Assembly (NCBI GenBank): GCA_965200615.1
Contig: OZ241377.1
Coordinates: 4,402,001 to 4,466,000, forward strand
DNA: 64,000 nucleotides
Source of the DNA: Bin5 sp965200615
Lineage (GTDB): Bacteria > Chloroflexota > Anaerolineae > Caldilineales > Caldilineaceae
Reading direction: 5' to 3'
In this document: in pieces, positions 16,684 to 25,622 of the stretch
Layout of the letters: each line of letters begins with the position of its first letter
How positions within the stretch are numbered: position 1 is the stretch's first letter
The notes under the pieces: model-generated
Databases searched by the model: none
Seen by the model: the letters and a program-made list of their open reading frames with translations, nothing else
What the model was told of the DNA's origin: nothing
Made by a program: the position numbers and the translations under genes

Positions 16684-17004
16684 GTGGTCCGCATCCGTTT
16701 GCGCCGCATGGGCGCCAAAAAGAAACCATTTTACCGCATTGTTGTGGCAGACCAGCGCAGCCCGCGCGACGGCCGTTTCATCGAAAACATCGGCACGTAC
16801 AATCCGATGACTGATCCACCCACAATCAACGTCAAGAGCGAACGCGCCGGTCACTGGTTGCGTGTCGGCGCCCAGCCCAGTGAGGCCGTGGCCCGGTTGT
16901 TGAAAAAGACCGGAATCACAGATGAACATGGCAAACTGAAAGAGGTTGAATCCGACTCAGGCCAGGCGGCCGAGGCGGCGCCGGCAGAGCCGGAAGCTGC
17001 CTGA
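16684..17004 (+). CDS. rpsP: 30S ribosomal protein S16
   Basis: 106 residues. The S16 core is complete: 'MVRIRLRRMGAKKKPFYRIV' at the start, then 'RDGRFIENIGTYNP' and 'GAQPSEAVARLLKKTG'. A short acidic, alanine-rich tail follows, as in many bacteria. The start is GTG at 16684, behind an 'AAGGAGT' ribosome site at 16669-16675. The order ffh-rpsP-khpA-rimM is the widely conserved one, although trmD and rplS do not follow here. Confidence 0.96.
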   Translation: MVRIRLRRMGAKKKPFYRIVVADQRSPRDGRFIENIGTYNPMTDPPTINVKSERAGHWLRVGAQPSEAVARLLKKTGITDEHGKLKEVESDSGQAAEAAPAEPEAA

Positions 17005-17019
17005 TAGAGAGAGCGTCCG

Positions 17020-17247
17020 ATGAAAGAACTGGTCGAATTCATGGCAAGATCTCTCGTAGAATCTCCCGATGAGGTGCACGTTTCCGAACGCGTTTACCGG
17101 GAAAGGGTGGTTCTGCGCCTGCAGGTTGCTCCGGAGGATGCCGGAAGAGTGATCGGCAAGAACGGGAGAGTGGCCAACGCTATGCGGTCCGTGCTGAAGG
17201 TCGCGTCGATTCGCCAGTCGCGTGATGTGATACTGAAAATCATGTAG
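17020..17247 (+). CDS. khpA: KH-domain RNA-binding protein KhpA
   Basis: 75 residues, the normal size of KhpA (YlqC). The KH signature loop is 'GRVIGKNGRVANAMR' (residues 43-57), including the GxxG motif as GKNG. KhpA binds RNA, often with KhpB, and influences cell division and envelope synthesis in Gram-positive bacteria. It starts 15 bases after rpsP and is clearly in the same operon. Confidence 0.93.
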   Translation: MKELVEFMARSLVESPDEVHVSERVYRERVVLRLQVAPEDAGRVIGKNGRVANAMRSVLKVASIRQSRDVILKIM

Positions 17248-17320
17248 CCGCCCCAACAGTTCAGCTCCTCCGCTGCAGGCAGACTCCTTGCAAATGCCCG
17301 TTTCCGCGACCGCAAACCGA

Positions 17321-17355
17321 CCCGCCTGGTCCCTGGCGCCCCAGGGGGAGGCGGG
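17321..17355. other. Strong RNA hairpin between khpA and rimM
   Basis: Outer stem CCCGCCT (17321-17327) with AGGCGGG (17349-17355), inner stem CCCTGG (17331-17336) with CCAGGG (17341-17346), and a 4-base loop: 13 GC-rich pairs in 35 bases. No run of T follows, so it is not a standard intrinsic terminator. It could set the ratio of rpsP/khpA to rimM mRNA by attenuation or protect a 3' end. Confidence 0.55.
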
Positions 17356-17487
17356 CCTTGGATCATATTGTAAAGCGGATGGGCAGTCACTCAGTTGACC
17401 GGATTGCGCACTGTTTCCGGGAACGTAATTTGCGCCGACCGATCACCCGATGCCGAGAATGAACCTGCGGGCACTGGAACTGTCAGA

Positions 17488-18105
17488 ATGAGAGAGCGAT
17501 CGAAGCCAAAGCGCGGCCGGCCTGGCAGGGGCCGCCGTTCACGTGCGAGCCGCTTTCGCCAGCGCTCAACCTCGGTCCCGGACGGGCACCTGGCCGTCGG
17601 TCGAATCCTCGGAGCGCACGGTTTGCGGGGAGAGGTGAAGATTGAGTCGCATACCGACTTTGACTCCCGCTTCGATCCGGGCCAGCAACTTCTGGTTGGT
17701 AAGGAGTTGCTGCTGGCTGAAATCAAATCGTCGCGGCCTCACAAAGGCATTTTCTTAGTCCAATTCTCGGAGATTTCGGATAGATTCGGAGCCGAAGACC
17801 TCTACAATGAATGGCTGTACATTCCGGAAGAGGCTGCAATGGAGTTGGAAGAGGACGCCTTTTGGGTCCACGACATCGTCGGCTTGACAGTGCAAACAGA
17901 ATCCAATGGCCAGTTGGGCGAAGTGGTCGATGTACTGTTTACCGGGGCTAACGAAGTCTACATAGTTCGACCGGCGCCGGGGGTCAACCGTGATCGGGAC
18001 CTGCTGATCCCTGCTCTGGAAGAGGTCGTGCGTTCTGTGGACATAGAGGCCGGAACATTGACCGTTCGCCTGCAGCCAGGGTTACTCGAAGAAGGTGGAG
18101 AGTAA
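17488..18105 (+). CDS. rimM: Ribosome maturation factor RimM
   Basis: RimM assists 16S rRNA processing and assembly of the 30S head by binding S19. The N-terminal barrel starts at 'LAVGRILGAHGLRGEVKIES' (near residue 34) and the PRC-barrel at 'VHDIVGLTVQTESNGQLGEV' (near 125), ending with 'RDRDLLIPALEEVV'. Length is 205 residues with the ATG at 17488. An earlier in-frame start at 17395 would only add unconserved sequence, and the first 33 residues after 17488 are already a basic extension. It continues the ffh group after a 240-base gap that contains a strong hairpin. Confidence 0.9.
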   Translation: MRERSKPKRGRPGRGRRSRASRFRQRSTSVPDGHLAVGRILGAHGLRGEVKIESHTDFDSRFDPGQQLLVGKELLLAEIKSSRPHKGIFLVQFSEISDRFGAEDLYNEWLYIPEEAAMELEEDAFWVHDIVGLTVQTESNGQLGEVVDVLFTGANEVYIVRPAPGVNRDRDLLIPALEEVVRSVDIEAGTLTVRLQPGLLEEGGE

Positions 18106-18149
18106 CCGGGAGCCCGCAGCCGCTGGCATCTGAAATCTTTCCCGTGATT

Positions 18150-19232
18150 ATGGACGAGCGAGCTTTTTGGATAGCCTTCAACCGTGTGCCCGGCATTGGA
18201 CCTACGCGACTGACCGCGCTGCTGGAAAGATGCGGAGGCATCGCCGCGGCCTGGAAGGCGCCCATTCAGACGCTGCAAGAGGCAGGACTCGACCGACGCA
18301 GTATCGAAAACCTGTTGAATGCCCGGCAGCATCTGGACCCCAAAGCAGAATTGGACAGGGTTTTGCGCAGCGGTTGCGGCGTCTCTTGCTGGGACTATAG
18401 CGGCTATCCGGCCAACCTCCGCAAGATTCCACAACCCCCGCCGGTCTTGTACGTGCGGGGCCAGCTCGAGGATGGGGACGAACTGGCAGTGGCCATCGTC
18501 GGCACGCGGCGAGCGTCCACCTATGGGCGGGAGGTGGCCCGTGAGCTGGGCGCCGAATTGGGTCGACACGGCGTAACCGTGGTTAGCGGCCTGGCGCTGG
18601 GTGTAGACACGATCGCACATCAGGCCGCCCTCGACGCCGGCGGCCGAACGATCGCGGTACTTGGGAGCGGTATCGACCAGATTTACCCGGCGCGAAACCA
18701 ACGGCTGGCGCTACAGATCATCGAACAGGGCGCGCTGGTCAGCGAGTACCCGCTGGGAACAAGGCCGGAAGCCAGCAACTTTCCGCCCCGCAACCGCATC
18801 ATCAGCGGGTTGAGCCTGGCAGTGATCGTTGTCGAAGCCGGTAGACGCAGTGGCGCGTTGATTACTGCCAGTTTTGCCGCTGAACAGTCGCGTGATGTCT
18901 TCGCCGTACCGGGTTCGATTCTCAGTCCGGGCAGCGACGGTTGCAACCGGCTGATTCGGGACGGCGCAATTCCCGTTACCTCTACCAGCGATCTGCTGGA
19001 ACGTCTCCAGCTTGCGAACGCAGTCGCGCAGCAGGAGGCCCGCGTCACGGTCCCGGCATCGCCGGCAGAGGAGATGATTCTCCGACATATTTCAACCGAG
19101 CCGCAGCACATGAACGAAATTGTGCGGGCGGCCCCCCTGGAGACCTCGGAGGTCAGCAGTTTGCTGGCAATGATGGAGCTCAAGGGCCTTGTACGCCAAG
19201 TGGGGCTGATGCAGTATGTACGCGTCAACTGA
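18150..19232 (+). CDS. dprA: DNA-processing protein DprA
   Basis: A 360-residue DprA/Smf protein that loads RecA on incoming single-stranded DNA during transformation. A SAM/HhH-like N-terminal part ('FNRVPGIGPTRLTALLERCGG') precedes the Rossmann-fold core with 'SGLALGVDTIAHQAAL', 'LGSGIDQIYPARN' and 'FPPRNRIISGLS'. A winged-helix domain ends the protein ('HMNEIVRAAPLETSEVSSLL'). A GTG two codons upstream (18144) is an alternative start. It occupies the position where trmD and rplS normally follow rimM. Confidence 0.93.
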   Translation: MDERAFWIAFNRVPGIGPTRLTALLERCGGIAAAWKAPIQTLQEAGLDRRSIENLLNARQHLDPKAELDRVLRSGCGVSCWDYSGYPANLRKIPQPPPVLYVRGQLEDGDELAVAIVGTRRASTYGREVARELGAELGRHGVTVVSGLALGVDTIAHQAALDAGGRTIAVLGSGIDQIYPARNQRLALQIIEQGALVSEYPLGTRPEASNFPPRNRIISGLSLAVIVVEAGRRSGALITASFAAEQSRDVFAVPGSILSPGSDGCNRLIRDGAIPVTSTSDLLERLQLANAVAQQEARVTVPASPAEEMILRHISTEPQHMNEIVRAAPLETSEVSSLLAMMELKGLVRQVGLMQYVRVN

Positions 19233-19244
19233 CATTGTCACCAA

Positions 19245-20321
19245 ATGTACGCTGTAATTCTGGCCGGCGGTGTAGGTACCCGCCTGTGGCCCCGCAGCCG
19301 GCAAAGCGCTCCTAAACAGTTCACTGACGTCACCGGCAGCGGGCGCACGATGATACAATCAACCGTCGCCCGACTCGAGGGCCTGGTCAGCCCGGAGGAC
19401 ACTTATGTAATTACGGGCAGACGCTATGCCGATCTCTGTGCCTTGCAGTTGGACGGTCTGCCTGATTCGAATGTGCTGGTGGAACCGGAGGGCCGCAATA
19501 CGGCCCCGGCGATAGCGCTCGCTTGTGCGCATCTGAAGCGGCGCGATCCGGATGAAGTGGTTGCGATATTGCCGGCAGACCACCTCATTCAGGATTGTGA
19601 CGGCTTTCAGAGAGCGTTACGGCAGGCGGAGCGAAGCGCTCGCGAGGGCTATCTTTCCGTGTTGGGAATTGAGCCGACAAAGGCCCACACCGGCTATGGC
19701 TACATTCAGCGGGAGGACGGGCATCTGCCGCTGGCAGGGGATCTTCCTACCTTCGCTGTTCGTCGCTTCCTTGAAAAGCCCGACCAGGCTACGGCCGAGC
19801 GCTTTCTGGCGGATGGCGGATATTACTGGAACGGCGGCATATTCGTGAGCCGGGTCGGGCGGCTGCTGGCTGAATATGAAAGGCAGATGCCCGATCTGTT
19901 TGATGCCATGAACTCCATCGCCGCTGCGCTTGGCACAAGCGAACAGGAAATCGTGCTGGCTGAGATCTGGCCGACCATGCCCGATGTATCGATAGACTAC
20001 GGGCTCATGGAGGGCGCAGAAGAGGTGGCAGTGGTGCCTATGCAGATTGGCTGGAATGACCTAGGGAGTTGGGATGCGCTTGAAGCAGTCGTTGCCGAGG
20101 ACGAGGCCGGGAATTACCCTGTGGAAGGGGAGATCCTGCCGTTGAATAGCAGGGGCAACATTGTCGCAGCCCAAAAGCGGCTGGTGGCGCTGATTGACGT
20201 CGACGACTTAATCGTGATTGATGCCGGGGACGCATTGTTGATCGGCAAAAAAGAAAGTATTCAACAGGTGAAGCAGGTCGTCGCCGAGTTGCAGGCCGCT
20301 GATCGCGGCGAACTCCTCTAA
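19245..20321 (+). CDS. Mannose-1-phosphate guanylyltransferase
   Basis: A 358-residue nucleotidyltransferase that makes GDP-mannose for glycans. The signature 'ILAGGVGTRLWPRSR' starts at residue 5, 'PKQF' binds the sugar phosphate, and 'EPEGRNTAPAIALA' and 'ILPADHLI' follow, as in ManC-type enzymes. The phosphomannose-isomerase half found in bifunctional AlgA is absent; the length matches the short form. It begins 12 bases after dprA. GDP-mannose could feed the polysaccharide genes at 28-31 kb. Confidence 0.92.
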   Translation: MYAVILAGGVGTRLWPRSRQSAPKQFTDVTGSGRTMIQSTVARLEGLVSPEDTYVITGRRYADLCALQLDGLPDSNVLVEPEGRNTAPAIALACAHLKRRDPDEVVAILPADHLIQDCDGFQRALRQAERSAREGYLSVLGIEPTKAHTGYGYIQREDGHLPLAGDLPTFAVRRFLEKPDQATAERFLADGGYYWNGGIFVSRVGRLLAEYERQMPDLFDAMNSIAAALGTSEQEIVLAEIWPTMPDVSIDYGLMEGAEEVAVVPMQIGWNDLGSWDALEAVVAEDEAGNYPVEGEILPLNSRGNIVAAQKRLVALIDVDDLIVIDAGDALLIGKKESIQQVKQVVAELQAADRGELL

Positions 20322-20358
20322 CGGACCTTCGGTCGCGGCGAAAGTCGCAGTCAGAAAA

Positions 20359-21987
20359 ATGATCGACCGTAACAGGTCATTCATCCACATGCTGATGGCC
20401 GGGTTGGTTGGGTTGACGCTCGGCCTGTTTATCGGTTGGTGGGTGTGGCCCGTACAGTGGATCGATGCGCCCGCGGCGGCGCCGGCCGCGTCGGCGCCGG
20501 CTCAGTCAGTAGAGAGTCCGGCAGAAGAAAACAGGAACTCCGAATCCAATTATTCGGCCTTGATGGACTGGGTGAATCAAGGACTGCTGTACGTAGCGGC
20601 CGCGCTTCTGCTTGTCGGAGGTGTCGTCATCGGTTACCAGCTTCTGCGTCAGTCTCAAGACAAGGCTCCAAAGGAATCGCCATTTCCGCTGCCGTTCAGC
20701 AGAAGCCGCTCCAATCAAGCCGCGGCCGCGCGTGATCGGCGTGCCAAATCTCCCCCTCTCGCGGGTCGACCAGTCAGGCCCCGTCAACCCACCTGGAATT
20801 GGCTGCGAAGGGAGACTGAATCCGAGAGGTCGACAACTACTGAAGAGCCCGTTTTCAGGGAACAGTCCGTTGACGAGCGGCGAACAGTTGAACGGTCTCC
20901 CGAATCCCGGATACCGGACAGCGAGACATCCAGACAGGAAACTCAGAGGGTTGAAGCAGAAGGTCCCGGGATCCAACGGGATGACGATCTGTCCCCCGAG
21001 CCCTGGACAGATCGTGAAGCTGGCGCTTCAAGCGCGCAGCAAGAGCGACCGGTCGAAACAGAACGCGGGCCGGGCAGTCCTGTCTCGTATGGCGCTCCCG
21101 AGGCGGCGATTCAAGGGGGCCACGATGGGCAGGATGGCGAGCCGCACGTTGACTGGGAAAGAGAGGCGCTGACCCAGCAGGGGCCGGCTGCAGACGAGGA
21201 CACTGAAAGACGGGGAGACCTGTTTCAGTCCGGCATTGTACCAACTGTAGCCGAAGACGAAGATTTCGGAGAGAGCCGAGACAGTGAGGCCCGGGAACAC
21301 TGGGATGACGGTTGGCAGACGCCTCCAGACGAGGCGACATTCCGCGAGAGCCTGGACAGACTGGAAGCGGGGACGGACGCAGGTGTCGACTCGGGTGTAC
21401 CTGCAGGGGGTTTTGCCAGCCGCGAAGCACCGGCTGAACCGGAGGAACAGGGGATGGAATCTTCCCCGTTCCGCATACTCGAACCTGAATCTGTCGAGAC
21501 CGTCCCTGCTCAGGGAGAAACGAGGCCGGCTACCCATACATCAAGACAGCAGGTTAGCCAGTTTGAGGCGAATTACGCTTTCGGGATCCAATCCTACGAT
21601 GAGAGCTTTACCATCAACGCAGCGGACGGCGAACTGCTAGGCGCCTGCGGGATGGGTATCAATGAATCGGTGGACCGCGCTGCCGCGACTTCGGACCAGG
21701 TTCGACTGCTCGACATCTGGTTATATGACCGCTCGGCCGTTCGAAGCGTCAGCCAGCCCCTGGTCTCGCCTGGCTTCGACGTGTCGGGTCTGGATGACTT
21801 CGCTGACGGAAGCGGCTCGGATTCGTCGCCCCCGCTTGAGGTCCGCCCCGGCCTGACTTGCACACTTCGGTCCGACCACATTGTCCTTGAATGCACGATC
21901 AGGAGCGCAACATTTCTGGATGGCGAGCAGAAGCCGGCGCCGTTCCGTTCGGTCAGCGCAAGCCTGGCTATCTATGTGCAGTCGTGA
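20359..21987 (+). CDS. Membrane-anchored protein with disordered linker and conserved C-terminal domain
   Basis: 542 residues, function not recognised. Two hydrophobic segments lie near residues 10-30 and 75-95. Between about 100 and 395 the chain is polar, rich in E, R, D and P, and surely disordered. The last 150 residues, from 'FEANYAFGIQSYDESF' onward, look folded and beta-rich. The two helices would leave the long tail on the cytoplasmic side if the N terminus is inside. It follows the guanylyltransferase gene after 37 bases and is convergent with dgt. The name would be hypothetical protein in most annotations. Confidence 0.7.
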   Translation: MIDRNRSFIHMLMAGLVGLTLGLFIGWWVWPVQWIDAPAAAPAASAPAQSVESPAEENRNSESNYSALMDWVNQGLLYVAAALLLVGGVVIGYQLLRQSQDKAPKESPFPLPFSRSRSNQAAAARDRRAKSPPLAGRPVRPRQPTWNWLRRETESERSTTTEEPVFREQSVDERRTVERSPESRIPDSETSRQETQRVEAEGPGIQRDDDLSPEPWTDREAGASSAQQERPVETERGPGSPVSYGAPEAAIQGGHDGQDGEPHVDWEREALTQQGPAADEDTERRGDLFQSGIVPTVAEDEDFGESRDSEAREHWDDGWQTPPDEATFRESLDRLEAGTDAGVDSGVPAGGFASREAPAEPEEQGMESSPFRILEPESVETVPAQGETRPATHTSRQQVSQFEANYAFGIQSYDESFTINAADGELLGACGMGINESVDRAAATSDQVRLLDIWLYDRSAVRSVSQPLVSPGFDVSGLDDFADGSGSDSSPPLEVRPGLTCTLRSDHIVLECTIRSATFLDGEQKPAPFRSVSASLAIYVQS

Positions 21988-22018
21988 TCGGTAGAGAAGG
22001 CGAAGAGGCGCTTGGCGT

Positions 22019-23182
22019 TCAGACCGCCTCTTCCGGGTCAAACAGACGGCGGTGCTCGGCGATGGCATAGCGGTCGGTCATGCCGGCGATGTAATCGCAG
22101 ACAACGCGGTGGAGGTCTGTACCTGAGTCAGAAATAGCGGCCTGCGTTTCAGGAGGCAGTTGGGCCGGCTCCTCGACAAATGCAGAAAAGAGGGCGCGAA
22201 TCGTCCTGTCTGCCTTGGCCGCCATGCGGGCTACACGGTAATGCCGGTAGAAACGATCAAAGAGAAATCGTTTCAGTTCCCGGTTTTCCTCAGCGAGTTC
22301 ATCCGAATATGCTGCCACGTTGGTTGTTTGCGCCCGCAGATCGACGATACTCTGGACGCTGGCGGCGCGCAGGTTTGAGGTCGTGGCCTGGATCGCGTCG
22401 TTGACTTCGATCCCAACCAGCCGCCGGATGAATCGGTAACGGTCCAAGGGTTGAGTAAGGTCAATAGAATTCGCGGATTCTCCAAGTGAGTCCAGGACGC
22501 GCCGGCTGATTGCCAGCGCAAGGAACGCGCTGGGGTCCAGGATGCCTGCCCGCAAGCCGTCATCTGAATCACTGGTATTGTAAGCAATTTCGTCTGCCAG
22601 GTTACTTACCTGACATTCCAACGTACCCATTTCATCGGGATTGTAATTCCGGGCGTCGACGATATCATAGTCGGTGTCGTGCTTCACCACTCCTTCACGC
22701 ACCTCGTATGTCAAATTCAGGCCTGGATGATCGGGATATCGCCGCTCCAACCTGGTGATAATGCGATAGGTCTGCTTCTGGTGATCGTAGCCGCCGTGCC
22801 CTTGCGTGAGGTCATCAAGTGTTGCTTCGCCGGTATGGCCGAAGGGAGGATGGCCCAGGTCATGGGCGAGGCAGATCGCTTCTGTCAGGTCTTCGTTACA
22901 GGAGAGGGCTCGGGCAAGCGTGCGACCTATTTGAGCCACTTCGATGGTGTGGGTCAGGCGGTTACGGTAGTGATCGCCTTCGTTGTAAACAAAGACCTGG
23001 GTCTTGTACTGGAGCCGGCGGAATGCTGTTGTATGGACAATACGGTCACGGTCCCGTTGGTAGGCGGTGCGATAGGGACGCTCGGCAGCAGGATAGGCCC
23101 GCCCGCGGCTGCGGCAGCTGAGCATGGCGTAGGCAGCCAGCTCTCTGGCTTCCCTCTGCTCCAACTCTTCTCTGGTCACCAT
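22019..23182 (-). CDS. dgt: Deoxyguanosinetriphosphate triphosphohydrolase-like protein
   Basis: A 387-residue HD-domain dNTPase. The histidine-aspartate metal motif reads 'RLTHTIEVAQIGRTLA' (near residue 75) and 'CLAHDLGHPPFGHTGE' (near 107). 'IVHTTAFRRLQYKTQVF' and the C-terminal 'HRVVCDYIAGMTDRYAI' are typical of dGTPase-like proteins. The enzyme hydrolyses dNTPs to nucleosides and triphosphate and so affects dNTP balance. On the minus strand a TATACT -10-like box sits about 90 bases upstream with a TTGGCA at a long 19-base spacing. Confidence 0.92.
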   Translation of the reverse strand: MVTREELEQREARELAAYAMLSCRSRGRAYPAAERPYRTAYQRDRDRIVHTTAFRRLQYKTQVFVYNEGDHYRNRLTHTIEVAQIGRTLARALSCNEDLTEAICLAHDLGHPPFGHTGEATLDDLTQGHGGYDHQKQTYRIITRLERRYPDHPGLNLTYEVREGVVKHDTDYDIVDARNYNPDEMGTLECQVSNLADEIAYNTSDSDDGLRAGILDPSAFLALAISRRVLDSLGESANSIDLTQPLDRYRFIRRLVGIEVNDAIQATTSNLRAASVQSIVDLRAQTTNVAAYSDELAEENRELKRFLFDRFYRHYRVARMAAKADRTIRALFSAFVEEPAQLPPETQAAISDSGTDLHRVVCDYIAGMTDRYAIAEHRRLFDPEEAV

Positions 23183-23400
23183 CGTTTTTGCCTAAGGCCG
23201 CAGGGGATCGAGGCGGTCTGAGATTCTCCAAAATGGTCCCGCAAAGCGAAAACTCCCCACTAAACTCAGTATACAGGCAGGAGACCTAATCCTGCCAACA
23301 CAGGATTCAAGTCTGATTGCCAGTCTGCCTGCACTTCGTGGACCTTTTCGCAGACGGACGCGTTTGGGGTAGATGTTCTTTCTATCGTTCCTGCCCGTGC

Positions 23401-23406
23401 TATAAT
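23401..23406 (+). promoter_or_regulatory. Consensus -10 box upstream of ftsY
   Basis: A perfect TATAAT lies 45 bases before the ftsY GTG. At 16-18 bases upstream the best -35 candidates are poor (TTTCTA or CTTTCT), so this is only half a promoter by sequence. Confidence 0.4.
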
Positions 23407-23450
23407 TGCCTCGTGAACCGCCCGCAGAGCCAATCTCAGGAGACTCACAC

Positions 23451-24401
23451 GTGCTCAGGCGCTTGTTTGGCCGCCGGGAAGAGAAGACGGCGGACGATGT
23501 ACGAATTGAGGAAAGCCTGCAAAAGACCCGGTCGGGAATCTTCAGTCAGATCGGTTCGATATTTCAGGAGAATGAGGTCAGTGATGCACTGTGGGAGGAG
23601 CTGGAGGAGGCACTGATCGTAGCCGACGTCGGGATGGACACTACGGTCGAACTCGTCGAATCCACGCGCGAACGCGTGCAGCAAGAAGGTGTCAGGCGCA
23701 GCGAGGATGCCTACCTGATCCTGAAGCAGGAGATGGTGAAGCTGTTGCAGGCTGAGGAGCCGTTACAGATAGAGGAACCGCGCATTCTGACTGTTGTGCT
23801 GGTCGTTGGCGTGAACGGATCGGGCAAGACCACGACGATTGGAAAACTGGCGTTGCGGTACAAGGAGAAGGGCAAGAGAGTTGTACTTGCCGCGGGTGAT
23901 ACTTTCCGGGCGGCGGCCATCGATCAGCTCCAGATCTGGGGAGAACGGGCGGGCGTGGACGTCATCGCGCAGGCGCCCGGGTCCGACCCGGCGGCGGTGC
24001 TTTTCGACGCAATACGGGCAAGTCAGGAGAGCCGAAACGCCGACCTGCTTATCACCGACACTGCAGGCAGATTGCAGAACAAATTCAATCTTATGCAGGA
24101 GTTGGAGAAGATGCGCCGAGTGGCAGCGAAACAGGTCCACAGGGCGCCGCACGAGACTTTGCTGGCGCTGGACGCTTCCACGGGCCAAAACGCCATATTG
24201 CAGGCTAAAGGTTTTGAGGAGGCGTCCGGCGTAACCGGTATCATATTGACCAAGTTGGACAGTACTGCCAAGGGCGGCGCGGTTCTTAACATCAAGAAGC
24301 AGCTGGGGATTCCCGTGCGTTTCGTTGGCACAGGGGAAAAGCTTGAAGACCTGGCCGAGTTCGAGCCGGTGACGTTTGTAGAAGGACTTTTGGGAGAGTA
24401 A
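23451..24401 (+). CDS. ftsY: Signal recognition particle receptor FtsY
   Basis: A 316-residue SRP receptor GTPase. The NG domains have 'GVNGSGKTTTIGKLALRY', 'DTAGRLQNKFNLM' and 'TKLDSTAKGGAVLN'. The acidic A domain of E. coli FtsY is missing; only a short basic start ('LRRLFGRREEK') precedes the N domain, as in many other phyla. The start is set at GTG 23451 because 'CAGGAGA' lies 8 bases upstream; the longer frame from 23406 has no ribosome site. FtsY partners Ffh (15183). Confidence 0.95.
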   Translation: MLRRLFGRREEKTADDVRIEESLQKTRSGIFSQIGSIFQENEVSDALWEELEEALIVADVGMDTTVELVESTRERVQQEGVRRSEDAYLILKQEMVKLLQAEEPLQIEEPRILTVVLVVGVNGSGKTTTIGKLALRYKEKGKRVVLAAGDTFRAAAIDQLQIWGERAGVDVIAQAPGSDPAAVLFDAIRASQESRNADLLITDTAGRLQNKFNLMQELEKMRRVAAKQVHRAPHETLLALDASTGQNAILQAKGFEEASGVTGIILTKLDSTAKGGAVLNIKKQLGIPVRFVGTGEKLEDLAEFEPVTFVEGLLGE

Positions 24402-24504
24402 TGGGGCCGACGCCTCGTTGGTGGCGGACGACGAGTGTCCTGAATGCTGGGGCCAGCGGAGGCTTCAGAATGCCATCCAATATCATCGAAGGGGATAGGG
24501 ACGC

Positions 24505-25597
24505 ATGGGCGAGTTAACTGACAGACTTCATCTGCTTGCGGAGCGGGTCGACACGATACGGAGGCGGCTTTGACCTGCCGGACAAAGTCGCACAGGCAAA
24601 GGCACTGGAAGAGGCGTCAATAGCGCCCGATTTTTGGGACGATCAGAGGATCGCCCAGCAGAAGATGCAGAAGTTGAACGCCCTGCAGGAGCAGATCAGT
24701 GTCTGGGATGGGTTGAGTCAGCGGACGCAAGACGCACTCGATCTGGCGGAGATGGCCGATGATGACGCGGAGTTGCTGGCAGAGTTGGACAGTGAGGCCA
24801 GCGCATTGGATGAGGAGTTGGAAAGACGCGAATTCACGCTGGCACTCAATGGAAAGTATGACTCGGGCGGAGCAATCATCAGCATTCATGCCGGGGCCGG
24901 CGGTACCGAGGCGCAAGACTGGGCGGCGATGTTACAACGCATGTACTTGCGCTGGGCGGAGAAGAAGGGCTATGCGACAGAAATCACCGACATGACCCAG
25001 GGCGAAGAGGCCGGCATCAAGAGCGTTACGATCACAGTGGACGGATCCTACGCATACGGCTATCTTCAAGCGGAACGGGGCACACACCGACTTGTACGGC
25101 TCAGCCCATTCGACGCCGGAAACAGGCGCCATACTTCCTTTGCCAAGCTTGAGGTCATGCCGATCATTGACGAAGACATCGAAATCGAAATCGTACAAAA
25201 TGACATTCGAATGGATGTCTTCCTGTCCAGTGGGGCCGGAGGTCAGAGCGTGCAGAAGAACGCGACAGCCGTTCGTCTCCACCATATGCCGACAGGCATT
25301 GTCGTATCATGCCAGAATGAGCGCAGCCAGACGCAGAACCGGGAAATCGCGATGAGGATTTTGCGGGGGAAGCTCTACGCCATCGAGCAGGAAAAGATCG
25401 CTGCTGAAAAGGCCCGCCTCAAGGGGGAGAATGTCCAAGCCGACTTCGGCAGCCAGATCCGCTCCTATGTCCTGCATCCTTATCAGATGGTGAAGGATTT
25501 GCGCACAGAAGTGGAGACCGCCTCGCCGCAGACGGTCCTGGACGGTGACCTGGACCCGTTTATCGAGGCTTGGTTGAAGGGTCAGGTAGGAACTTAG
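24505..25597 (+). CDS. prfB: Peptide chain release factor 2, with programmed +1 frameshift
   Basis: The ATG at 24505 opens 22 codons ending CTT TGA. A +1 shift at CTTTGAC (24568-24574) then continues to 25597 as a full RF2 of about 363 residues. A Shine-Dalgarno-like GGAGG (24560-24564) stands three bases before CTT, the classical stimulator. The RF2 recognition motif 'LSPFDAGNRRHTSF' and the peptidyl-hydrolysis motif 'SGAGGQSVQKNATAV' are both present. Low RF2 slows reading of the UGA and allows shifting, so the gene regulates itself. Reading only from 24536 would miss the true N terminus. Confidence 0.96.
24560..24574 (+). promoter_or_regulatory. RF2 autoregulatory frameshift site
   Basis: GGAGG (24560-24564), a three-base spacer, then CTT TGA C (24568-24574). 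The in-frame UGA is decoded by RF2 itself; when RF2 is scarce the ribosome slips +1 from CUU to UUU. Spacing and bases match the bacterial consensus. Confidence 0.95.
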
Positions 25598-25622
25598 GCA
25601 GATTCGCTCCAGGGAGGTATCT

